Below are positions 7,327 through 14,656 of a stretch of 21,186 nt of DNA, piece by piece (positions within the stretch are counted from its first letter, which is position 1; every line of letters starts with the position of its first letter). The position numbers and the translations under genes were made by a program. This DNA is from CAYXDR01 sp046498185 (GTDB taxonomy: Bacteria; Desulfobacterota; DSM-4660; Desulfatiglandales; Desulfatiglandaceae): positions 1 to 21,186 of the forward strand of contig JAWOBE010000047.1 in the NCBI GenBank assembly GCA_046498185.1, in the 5' to 3' direction. The notes beneath the pieces are model-generated. The model did no database searches, was not told the DNA's origin, and saw nothing but the letters and a program-made list of their open reading frames with translations.

Positions 7327-7902
7327 ATGTTTTCTATGGAAAGCGGAGGAAGAATCAATTCCGGTGCGCGGTTCCGGGCGACGACCATTTTATCGGTGAG
7401 GAAAAACGGGAGTACCGTGATGGCCGGTGACGGTCAGGTGACCCTGGAAGATACGATAATGAAACATCGGGCGGCAAAGGTTCGCTTGTTGTACAAGGAT
7501 CAGGTGCTTGTTGGTTTTGCCGGAGCTTCCGCCGATGCCTTCAGCCTGCTCGAACGACTGGAAGGGAAACTTGAGGCCTACAACGGGAATTTGACAAGGG
7601 CCGCGGTGGAGTTGGCGAAGGACTGGCGGACCGATAGGGTGTTGAGGAGGCTGGAGGCTCTTTTACTGGCTGCAGACTCCGAGCATACCTTTATAATTTC
7701 CGGAAACGGAGATGTGATCGAACCGGATATTCCGGTGGCGGCAATCGGCTCCGGAGGGCCTTATGCGCTGGCTGCCGCGCGGGCAATGGTGGAACATTCT
7801 GAGCTGGGTGCATCCGAGGTTGCACGAGAAGCGATGAAGATAGCCGCATCGATATGTATTTATACGAACGAGCATGTGGTTATCCACGAATTATCCGAGT
7901 GA
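7327..7902 (+). CDS. hslV: HslV (ClpQ) protease subunit of the HslUV complex
   Basis: Proteasome-related N-terminal-threonine peptidase that forms the double-ring core of the HslUV protease and is fed by the HslU ATPase. The ATG at 7327 has AGGAG 8 bases upstream; 191 residues. The mature enzyme should begin at T19 of ATTILSVRKNG, implying removal of an 18-residue leader. Further family marks are GDGQVTLEDTIMKH, the GFAGASADAF segment, LAKDWRTDRVLRRLEALL, SGNGDVIEP, AIGSGGPYALAAARA and CIYTNEHVVIHELS. Bacillus CodW also has a short leader before its catalytic residue, but this one is longer. The gene lies 41 bases after xerC, and its stop is directly followed by the hslU leader. Confidence 0.96.
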   Translation: MFSMESGGRINSGARFRATTILSVRKNGSTVMAGDGQVTLEDTIMKHRAAKVRLLYKDQVLVGFAGASADAFSLLERLEGKLEAYNGNLTRAAVELAKDWRTDRVLRRLEALLLAADSEHTFIISGNGDVIEPDIPVAAIGSGGPYALAAARAMVEHSELGASEVAREAMKIAASICIYTNEHVVIHELSE

Positions 7903-7929
7903 GTGCGAAATCAACCAGGAGGAAATTTT

Positions 7930-9309
7930 GTGACGAAAATGAAAGTATTGACCCCAAGAGAAATCGTCTGTGAACTTGATAAATATATCATAGGTCAGGA
8001 TCAGGCTAAGCGATCCGTTTCCATCGCTCTCAGAAACAGATGGAGGCGCCAGCAGGTGCCCGCCGAATTAAAAGATGAAATAGCTCCGAAAAATATCATA
8101 ATGATCGGCCCAACCGGGGTAGGCAAAACCGAGATCGCCAGACGGCTTGCGAGGTTGGCCGATTCTCCTTTTCTCAAGCTCGAGGCTACAAAGTTCACCG
8201 AGGTGGGCTATGTCGGCAGGGATGTGGAATCGATGATAAGGGATCTCGTGGAACTGGCTGTCAATATGGAGAAAAAAGAGGAGCAGTCTGTGGTTGAGGT
8301 CAAGGCCCGGGAGTTGACCGAAGAGCGCCTGCTGGACATCCTTTTGCCGAAAAAGCGCGAGACGGACGTTGATGAACAAAACGACAGGGAGAGGACCCTC
8401 GAGGTGGTGCGCACGGATAAGCCGGAGGATCACGGGACGAGAGAAAAATTGCGTCGAATGCTTCGGGACGGAAAGCTGGATGATCGGTACGTGGAGGTCG
8501 AAGTCAGTTCGGGCGGCGGGCCGATGGTGGAAATTTTCTCCGCTGCAGGCATGGAGGAAATGGAGTTGAATGTGAAGGAAGTTTTCGGGAATATTTTCCC
8601 GGGCCAGAAAAAGAAACGCAGGGTTAAGGTTCCTGAAGCCAGGGAAATCATTTTTCAGGAGGAATCCCAGCGACTGATAGATATGGACAAGGTTGTCGAA
8701 CAAGCCGTGCGCAATACAGAGCAGAACGGCATTATCTTCCTGGATGAGCTTGACAAGGTAGCCGGGTCCGACGAAGGTTATGGGCCGGATGTCTCCCGTG
8801 AAGGGGTGCAGCGTGATTTGCTGCCGATTGTCGAGGGTTGCACCGTGGCGACAAAGTACGGGATGGTAAAAACGGACCACATACTGTTCATCGCGGCCGG
8901 TGCCTTCAATTCGAGCAAACCGTCCGACCTGTTGCCGGAACTGCAAGGCAGGTTTCCCATCCGGGTGGAACTGGATCAACTTTCAATGGAAGATTTCACC
9001 CGTATCCTTACGGAGCCTAAAAATGCACTAGTCCGGCAATACGAGGCATTGCTGGCGACAGAGGAAATTACGTTGACTTTTACGAACGATGCGATCGAAG
9101 AAATAGCGAGGACCGCCGCTGATGTCAACGAACGCATGGAAAATATTGGAGCCAGGAGACTTCATACGGTAATGGAAAAATTGGTCGACGAAATATCATT
9201 TGAAGCTCCGGATATGAGCGAGAAGGAAATTGTGATCAATCGCGATTATGTTGTTGAAAAACTTGCTGATATCCTGGAAGACGAAAATCTGAGTCGGTAT
9301 ATTTTGTAA
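7930..9309 (+). CDS. hslU: HslU (ClpY) ATPase subunit of the HslUV protease
   Basis: AAA+ unfoldase that recognises substrates and threads them into HslV. I use the GTG at 7930, because AGGAGG lies 7 bases before it; an in-frame GTG at 7903 abuts the hslV stop but has no such site. This gives 459 residues. Visible marks are LTPREIVCELDKYIIGQDQAK at the N terminus, Walker A GPTGVGKT (60-67), the TEVGYVGRDVESMIRDL pore region, an acidic/basic intermediate I domain (about 105-235), Walker B IIFLDELDK (268-276), the second-region segment LLPELQGRFPIRVEL, sensor-2 ENIGARRLHTVMEK, and the C-terminal LSRYIL tail that docks into HslV. It forms a unit with hslV and xerC. The A/T-rich gap after it may end that unit. 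Confidence 0.97.
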   Translation: MTKMKVLTPREIVCELDKYIIGQDQAKRSVSIALRNRWRRQQVPAELKDEIAPKNIIMIGPTGVGKTEIARRLARLADSPFLKLEATKFTEVGYVGRDVESMIRDLVELAVNMEKKEEQSVVEVKARELTEERLLDILLPKKRETDVDEQNDRERTLEVVRTDKPEDHGTREKLRRMLRDGKLDDRYVEVEVSSGGGPMVEIFSAAGMEEMELNVKEVFGNIFPGQKKKRRVKVPEAREIIFQEESQRLIDMDKVVEQAVRNTEQNGIIFLDELDKVAGSDEGYGPDVSREGVQRDLLPIVEGCTVATKYGMVKTDHILFIAAGAFNSSKPSDLLPELQGRFPIRVELDQLSMEDFTRILTEPKNALVRQYEALLATEEITLTFTNDAIEEIARTAADVNERMENIGARRLHTVMEKLVDEISFEAPDMSEKEIVINRDYVVEKLADILEDENLSRYIL

Positions 9310-9323
9310 TTAGGGAAAACTTT

Positions 9324-9355
9324 TTAGCTATTAGCCGTTAGCTATTAGCTGTTAG
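9324..9355. repeat. Heptanucleotide tandem repeat TTAGCNN
   Basis: Four 7-base units (TTAGCTA, TTAGCCG, TTAGCTA, TTAGCTG) and a partial fifth (TTAG) run head to tail. They can also be read as two copies of a 14-mer with one mismatch. The self-complementary TAGCTA in units 1 and 3 could form a 6-bp stem. A very T-rich stretch follows (9356-9391), so the element may act as a weak terminator for hslU. The remaining bases up to argB show nothing I can name. Confidence 0.85.
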
Positions 9356-9450
9356 TTTTTGAGTTTGTTTTTTCATTATTTTTTTTAAAAAGTGCCAATT
9401 CGGAACATCCGGAAATATTTGGTGGAAATGAGATCATTCAGAGAGGGAGG

Positions 9451-10341
9451 ATGCGCAAGTTGATTCAGGAAAACGAAAGGGCCAAGGTGTTGATCGAGGC
9501 CCTACCTTACATCCAGAGATTCAACAACGCCACCATTGTTGTGAAATACGGCGGGCACGCCATGGTGGACGAGGAATTGAAGGCTCAGTTCGCTCTCGAT
9601 ATTATCCTGATGAAATATGTCGGTATGAACCCGATAGTCGTGCATGGCGGGGGGCCCCAGATAGGAAGTTTTTTAAAGAGGTTGTCCATGGAGTCCGAGT
9701 TTGTAGACGGCATGAGGGTCACGGATAAGCAGACGATGGATGTAGTGGAAATGGTGCTGGTAGGGGCTGTGAACAAGGAAATTGTTAGCTTGATAAACCG
9801 ACACGGCGGAAGGGCCGTGGGCCTTTCGGGGAAGGATGGTCGGCTTATAACAGCCAGGAAACTTAAATATGCACGATCCAAAGGGGACGACCAGCCCCCT
9901 GAACTTATAGATATCGGGATGGTGGGCGAGATTACCGAAGTCGATATACGTATACTTGAAAATTTGATTGAACGCGGATTTATCCCGGTGATAGCCCCGG
10001 TCGGTGCGGGGGTTGACGGCGAAACTTACAACATAAACGCGGATGTGGTGGCCGGTCGCATTGCTTCGACCATGGGTGCCAGAAAGCTGATCCTGCTCAC
10101 GGATACCAAAGGGGTTCTGGACTCCGATGGGAAGCTTTGTTCATCGCTAAGAATCGACAATGCGAGCGTGATGATAAAACAGGGCGTAATAAAGGGTGGG
10201 ATGATTCCGAAAATCGATTGCTGCATCCATGCATTGAAGGGCGGTGTCAAGAAAGCTCATATCATCGACGGGAGGATGGAGCACGCAATCCTGCTTGAAG
10301 TGCTGTCCAAAGGCGGGGTGGGCACCGAGATCATCCATTGA
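9451..10341 (+). CDS. argB: Acetylglutamate kinase
   Basis: Phosphorylates N-acetylglutamate, the second and often feedback-controlled step of arginine synthesis. The frame begins at ATG 9451 (296 residues), but GGAGG touches that ATG with no spacing. The in-frame TTG at 9460 lies 9 bases after the same GGAGG and gives 293 residues beginning at IQENERAK, so the true start is uncertain. Amino-acid-kinase marks are VVKYGGHAM (31-38), VHGGGPQIG (64-72), DGMRVTD (86-92), GLSGKDGRLI (124-133) and the C-terminal KGGMIPKI and GVGTEIIH segments. The roughly 25-residue helix before the first strand is the feature associated in this family with hexamers inhibited by arginine; feedback inhibition is therefore inferred. 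It opens the argB-argD-argG-argH operon. Confidence 0.96.
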   Translation: MRKLIQENERAKVLIEALPYIQRFNNATIVVKYGGHAMVDEELKAQFALDIILMKYVGMNPIVVHGGGPQIGSFLKRLSMESEFVDGMRVTDKQTMDVVEMVLVGAVNKEIVSLINRHGGRAVGLSGKDGRLITARKLKYARSKGDDQPPELIDIGMVGEITEVDIRILENLIERGFIPVIAPVGAGVDGETYNINADVVAGRIASTMGARKLILLTDTKGVLDSDGKLCSSLRIDNASVMIKQGVIKGGMIPKIDCCIHALKGGVKKAHIIDGRMEHAILLEVLSKGGVGTEIIH

Positions 10342-10361
10342 ACAGGAAGGAATCACCGGTA

Positions 10362-11582
10362 ATGAACGAAGAACAGTCCATGACAAAAGAGTTGGCCGAC
10401 AAATACATGTTTAATACATACGGCCGTTTTCCTTTGACACTGGTGGAAGGGCACGGCTGCAGGGTGATCGACGAATCCGGGCGGGAGTATATCGATTTCG
10501 TTGGAGGGATAGCGGTCTGTGCGCTGGGGCATAGCTCTCCGATAGTGAGCGATGCACTTCTGGAGCAATCCCGCAGGTTGGTGCATGTATCGAACTTATT
10601 TTATACCAGGCCGCAGGTGGAACTTGCCAGGTTTCTTGTCGAACATTCCTTTGCGGACCGGGTGTTTTTCTGTAACAGCGGAGCCGAGGCGAATGAAGCG
10701 GCGATCAAGCTCGCGCGCCGATATACCCGTGAAGTCTTAAAACTTCCCCGCTACAAAATTGTTTCGATGAACAACTCTTTCCACGGAAGAACGATGGCGA
10801 CCCTGTCAGCCACCGGCCAGCGGAAGGTGCAGGATGGCTATGATCCCCTGGTTCAGGGGTTTTCATTTGCGCCTTTCAACGACCTGGATGCGCTCGCAAA
10901 CGCCATCGACGACGAAGTGTGTGCGGTGATGGTGGAACCGATCCAGGGCGAGGGAGGTGTTGTATGCCCCGGGCCCGATTATCTGAAAGGAGTTCGAAGG
11001 CTGTGCGACGATCGGAAAATACTTCTGATCTTCGATGAGGTTCAGACGGGGATGGGGCGTACGGGAAAGCTGTTCGCACACGAACATTTCGGTGTGCATC
11101 CCGACATCATGTCCGTCGCCAAAGCCCTCGGAAACGGCCTTCCCATAGGAGCGATGCTTGGTGTCGAGCGGCTTGCCGAAGCTTTCGGCCCAGGCAGTCA
11201 CGCCACGACTTTTGGTGGCACTCCGCTTATGACCGCAGCAGCACTAACGGTTGCAAAATCTATCGTGGAGGATGGGTGGCTGGATCACTGCTGCGAAATG
11301 GGATCGCATTTCAAGGCGCGGCTCCAGGAACTTGCAGGCAGGCATGCCTGTATCCGCGAAGTCAGAGGAATGGGCCTGATGGTCGGTGTTGAGCTTGACA
11401 AGCCGTGTGCTTCTGTCGTTGAAGCATGCATCGACAAGGGCTTTCTGATAAACTGCGCGCATGAAAAGGTGCTGAGGTTTGTCCCCCCCCTAGTAGTGGG
11501 GAAGGAGGAGATCGATATGTTATGTGAGGTACTGGATGAAGTTTTAGGCCGGATTTTCAACAATCAAGGAGAATCGAAGTGA
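10362..11582 (+). CDS. argD: Acetylornithine aminotransferase
   Basis: PLP-dependent class-III aminotransferase that makes N2-acetylornithine from N-acetylglutamate semialdehyde; ArgD enzymes may also serve as succinyl-diaminopimelate aminotransferases, which is relevant beside the dap genes. The ATG at 10362 (406 residues) has GGAAGG 11 bases upstream, a slightly long spacing; the TTG at 10338 overlapping the argB stop is unlikely. Marks are FCNSGAEANEAAIKLAR (104-120), NSFHGRTMATLSATGQ, EPIQGEGGV, LIFDEVQTGMGRTG (222-235) and the PLP lysine K254 in SVAKALGNGLPIGAML. The C-terminal VLRFVPPLVV is typical. A run of eight C residues at 11483-11490 lies in the VPPL codons. The stop overlaps the argG start by four bases (GTGA). 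Confidence 0.95.
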   Translation: MNEEQSMTKELADKYMFNTYGRFPLTLVEGHGCRVIDESGREYIDFVGGIAVCALGHSSPIVSDALLEQSRRLVHVSNLFYTRPQVELARFLVEHSFADRVFFCNSGAEANEAAIKLARRYTREVLKLPRYKIVSMNNSFHGRTMATLSATGQRKVQDGYDPLVQGFSFAPFNDLDALANAIDDEVCAVMVEPIQGEGGVVCPGPDYLKGVRRLCDDRKILLIFDEVQTGMGRTGKLFAHEHFGVHPDIMSVAKALGNGLPIGAMLGVERLAEAFGPGSHATTFGGTPLMTAAALTVAKSIVEDGWLDHCCEMGSHFKARLQELAGRHACIREVRGMGLMVGVELDKPCASVVEACIDKGFLINCAHEKVLRFVPPLVVGKEEIDMLCEVLDEVLGRIFNNQGESK

Positions 11583-12793
11583 GCGAACAGGTAAAAAAAG
11601 TCGTAGTGGCGTATTCCGGAGGTCTCGATACCTCCGTGATATTGAGCTGGCTCAAGGAAACCTACCGATGCGAAGTAGTGGCTTATGCAGGCGATGTCGG
11701 ACAGGGGGATGAACTGGAGGGCATTGAAGAAAAGGCGCTTAAGACCGGTGCGGATCAGGTTATCGTTGATGATCTGAAGGAGGTTTTCGCTGCCGAACTT
11801 GTCTGGCCGGCCCTCAGAGGAAATGCGATATATGAATCCGCTTACATGCTTGGAACTTCGCTTGCACGGCCGGTGATAGCAAGAGGCCAAGTGGAGGCCG
11901 CCAGAAAAGTGGGAGCTGATGCGGTGTGCCACGGTGCCACCGGGAAAGGAAACGACCAGGTGCGTTTCGAGCTGGCCTACATGGGGCTGGAGCCGGGACT
12001 CAAGGTTATAGCTCCCTGGAGAATCTGGAATTTCCGAGGGAGGGAAGATCTTATAGACTACGCCCGCAGTCATAATATTCCGGTGCCGGTGAGCAAGGAG
12101 AAACCGTATTCGAGCGACAGGAACCTGCTGCACATCAGTTTTGAGGGCGGGATCCTGGAAGACACCTGGAACGAACCTCCTGAAGACATGTTCGTCTTGA
12201 GCGTGGCTCCTGAAAATGCGCCGGATCAGCCGCAGTATTTGGAAATAGAGTATGAAAAGGGTGATGCGGTCGCTGTGGACGGACGGCGGATGAGCCCTGC
12301 GGCTTTGCTTGCGCATCTTAACGATATCGGCGGTAAACACGGCATCGGAAGGGTGGATATTGTTGAGAACCGATACGTCGGCATGAAGTCGCGCGGGGTT
12401 TATGAAACGCCGGGCGGCACCATCCTCAGGGCGGCGCATATGGCCATGGAAACGATAACCCTTGACAGGGAGGTGCTTCATCTGCGGGATTCGCTGGTTA
12501 CACGCTATGCCGAAATGATTTATTACGGATACTGGTTCGCTCCGGAGCGGGAGATGCTCCAGGCGATGATCGACAGCAGTCAGCGTAATGTAAACGGTGT
12601 GGTGAGGATGAAGCTTTATAAAGGAGCCTGCTGGTGTACGGGCAGGAAATCGCCGAACTCTTTGTACGATCCCGATTTCGCAACATTTGAAGGCGATGAA
12701 GTATACAATCAAAAGGATGCAGAAGGCTTTATCCGTTTAAGTGGATTGAGGCTGAAAATTGCGAACCTTCTGGAATCAGGGCGGAAACGCTGA
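11579..12793 (+). CDS. argG: Argininosuccinate synthase
   Basis: Joins citrulline and aspartate with ATP cleavage to form argininosuccinate. It starts at GTG 11579 inside the argD stop, with AAGGAG 8 bases upstream; 404 residues is the usual length. The N-terminal ATP pyrophosphatase loop AYSGGLDTS (11-19) is intact. CHGATGKGNDQVRFE (citrulline and aspartate site), APWRIWNFRGREDLIDY, the DRNLLHISFEGGILED segment and GIGRVDIVENRYVGMKSRGVYETPGG are all clear. The overlap with argD implies translational coupling. In related clusters argF commonly sits between argD and argG, and here it does not. Confidence 0.97.
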   Translation: MSEQVKKVVVAYSGGLDTSVILSWLKETYRCEVVAYAGDVGQGDELEGIEEKALKTGADQVIVDDLKEVFAAELVWPALRGNAIYESAYMLGTSLARPVIARGQVEAARKVGADAVCHGATGKGNDQVRFELAYMGLEPGLKVIAPWRIWNFRGREDLIDYARSHNIPVPVSKEKPYSSDRNLLHISFEGGILEDTWNEPPEDMFVLSVAPENAPDQPQYLEIEYEKGDAVAVDGRRMSPAALLAHLNDIGGKHGIGRVDIVENRYVGMKSRGVYETPGGTILRAAHMAMETITLDREVLHLRDSLVTRYAEMIYYGYWFAPEREMLQAMIDSSQRNVNGVVRMKLYKGACWCTGRKSPNSLYDPDFATFEGDEVYNQKDAEGFIRLSGLRLKIANLLESGRKR

Positions 12794-12827
12794 ACATAGC
12801 GGAAAAGCTGGAATTGTCGAGGTGGGC

Positions 12828-14204
12828 ATGGCGAAAAAAGTATGGGGAGGCCGTTTCAGAGAGGAAGTCGACGGCTTGGTTGACAGATTCAATTCTTCTA
12901 TAAATTTCGACAAACGTCTTTATGCAGAAGATATCGACGGCAGTGTGGCTCATTGCCGGATGCTGGCGGTCAAGGGTATAATAGGGGATGATGAAGCGTC
13001 GCGTATTGTTGAAGCCCTTGGAATTGTAAAAAGGGAGCTGGAGAGGGACAAGACCTCGTTTGATGACTACGAGGACATACATTCACTGGTTGAAAAGACC
13101 CTTGTGGAAAAAGTGGGCGGCCTCGGTGAGAAACTGCATACCGGAAGAAGCAGGAACGATCAGGTGGCATTGGACATGCGGCTTTATGTGCGCTCGAAAA
13201 TCCGACGTGTGCTTGAGCTGCTGGATGAAATGAAAAAAGCGATCGTCCGCCTGGCCGAACGCAACATCGATGTTGTAATGCCCGGTTACACGCATCTTCA
13301 GAGGGCGCAGCCCGTGCTCGCGGCACACCACCTTATGGCCTACTATGAAATGATGTCCCGTGACTCGGAACGTTTCACCCAGTGCCTCGGTCGTGCGAAT
13401 GTAATGCCCCTCGGCAGTGCTGCGCTTGCCGGTTCGACTTTCGATCTGGATCGGAACATGGTGGCCTCGGAGATGGGGTTTGATTCGATCAGTGCGAACA
13501 GCATGGACGCGGTGAGCGATCGCGATTTCGTGCTGGATTTTTTATATGCCTCCGCTGTTCTATGTATGCATCTCAGCAGGTTAAGTGAAGAACTTGTATT
13601 ATGGTCGACCATCGAGTTTAACTTTATTTCAATCTCGGACTCATTCTGCACCGGGAGCAGCATCATGCCGCAGAAAAAAAATCCCGATGTGCCGGAATTG
13701 ATCAGGGGTAAAACGGGTAGAGTTTATGGTCACCTGATGGGGCTGCTTACGACGATGAAGGGGCTTCCCCTGACATACAACAAGGATATGCAGGAGGACA
13801 AGGAAGGGTTGTTCGACACCGCGGACACGGTTGAGATATGCCTGGAGGTGCTCGCAAATCTGCTTCCGGAAATTACGTTCAACCGAGAGCGTCTCAAAAA
13901 TGCGGCCGGTGAGGGATACCTGGTTGCCACGGACTTGGCCGATTATCTTGTCCGCAAGGGGTTGACTTTCCGCGATGCGCACGAGGTTTCGGGGAAAATG
14001 GTTCTTTATGCAATGGAACAATCACAGGAGCTTCATAAACTTACTATCCCCGAGATGAAACGGTTTTCACGCCAGATCGATGAAGATGTCTACGAATGGT
14101 TGGAGCCCGAGTCATGTATACGGAGGAGAACAATCGCCGGAGGAACAGGCTTCGAAACAGTGGCAGAGTGCGTACGCGCGGCCAAGGAGGAGCTTGGATT
14201 GTGA
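12828..14204 (+). CDS. argH: Argininosuccinate lyase
   Basis: Splits argininosuccinate into arginine and fumarate, the last step of the pathway; member of the fumarase/aspartase superfamily. The ATG at 12828 with GAGG 5 bases upstream gives 458 residues, the family norm, beginning with the typical KVWGGRF. Marks are KLHTGRSRNDQVALDMRLY (102-120), the YTHLQRAQPV segment (154-163) with its active-site histidine, and the superfamily signature GSSIMPQKKNPD (276-287) with the catalytic serine loop. The signature includes a run of eight A residues at 13674-13681. It follows argG by 34 bases and overlaps the lipoprotein start by GTGA. Confidence 0.97.
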   Translation: MAKKVWGGRFREEVDGLVDRFNSSINFDKRLYAEDIDGSVAHCRMLAVKGIIGDDEASRIVEALGIVKRELERDKTSFDDYEDIHSLVEKTLVEKVGGLGEKLHTGRSRNDQVALDMRLYVRSKIRRVLELLDEMKKAIVRLAERNIDVVMPGYTHLQRAQPVLAAHHLMAYYEMMSRDSERFTQCLGRANVMPLGSAALAGSTFDLDRNMVASEMGFDSISANSMDAVSDRDFVLDFLYASAVLCMHLSRLSEELVLWSTIEFNFISISDSFCTGSSIMPQKKNPDVPELIRGKTGRVYGHLMGLLTTMKGLPLTYNKDMQEDKEGLFDTADTVEICLEVLANLLPEITFNRERLKNAAGEGYLVATDLADYLVRKGLTFRDAHEVSGKMVLYAMEQSQELHKLTIPEMKRFSRQIDEDVYEWLEPESCIRRRTIAGGTGFETVAECVRAAKEELGL

Positions 14205-14641
14205 AGATCCGCTTTCTTCCCCTGATTTTCCTGCTGTTGGGTATTGGCGTTTTTTCGACCGCCTGCGGAAAAAAAGCCCCGCCGGTTCCCCGTTCACCCT
14301 CATTTACAGCCGCAGTGCGCAACTTAAGTGCAGGGGTTGAGAATGGCATTGTGGTTTTGGAAGGGGAAACATACGGGAAGGCGCGTGACATGGAATCGGT
14401 ATCGGGATGTATCCTCCATCATGCATGGTATCCCCCCGGAGAAAAGCCCTGCCAAGGCTGTCCGCTCGATTACCGCCCGTTGAAGACGGTCGAGGCCCCG
14501 GTCGTTGGACCCGATGGTTTCTCATGCAGGGTGCCGTGGAGCGGCGATAAAGGATTTCATTTTTTCAGGGTAAGTCTGGTGGGGCCGGAGGGTAAAGCCG
14601 GGCCACCATCTGCCTCTGTATCTATTGAAGCAGGGGAATGA
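14201..14641 (+). CDS. Lipoprotein in the LptM/LppL position, with an added Fn3-like domain
   Basis: Outer-membrane or periplasm-facing lipoprotein of unknown job. I start at the GTG at 14201, with AGGAGG 10 bases upstream, inside the argH stop (GTGA); 146 residues. The N terminus has basic residues, a hydrophobic segment (PLIFLLLGIGVF) and a lipobox FSTAC with lipidated C22, followed by GKKAPPVP. That start resembles the small LptM (YifL)/LppL lipoproteins found beside lysA or dapF in gammaproteobacteria, which are only about 50-65 residues. Residues 40-143 look like a beta-sandwich related to fibronectin type III (alternating hydrophobic strands, closing FHFFRVSLVGPEGKAGPPSASVSI). C70, C84, C87 and C109 may form disulphides or bind metal; the 84-87 pair is CxxC. 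The LptM link is from position and N terminus only. Confidence 0.75.
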   Translation: MKIRFLPLIFLLLGIGVFSTACGKKAPPVPRSPSFTAAVRNLSAGVENGIVVLEGETYGKARDMESVSGCILHHAWYPPGEKPCQGCPLDYRPLKTVEAPVVGPDGFSCRVPWSGDKGFHFFRVSLVGPEGKAGPPSASVSIEAGE

Positions 14642-14656
14642 GAAGGCGGGGAATAT

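Noticed and set aside
8068..8979. 303-codon minus-strand frame antisense to hslU
   Set aside because: It covers the conserved hslU coding sequence, has no ribosome-binding site or domain, and its composition is that of a shadow.
11337..11350. Short palindrome CAGGCATGCCTG in argD
   Set aside because: At 12 bases it is close to chance expectation in 21 kb and encodes an ordinary protein segment.
11564..12712. 382-codon minus-strand frame antisense to argG
   Set aside because: It is the shadow of a conserved, correctly coded argG. The translation has no recognisable domain and is rich in His and Arg, as codon-bias shadows are.
13674..13681. A8 run in argH as a programmed frameshift site
   Set aside because: The run is the natural codon choice for the conserved QKKN of the lyase signature, the frame continues normally, and there is no alternative product.
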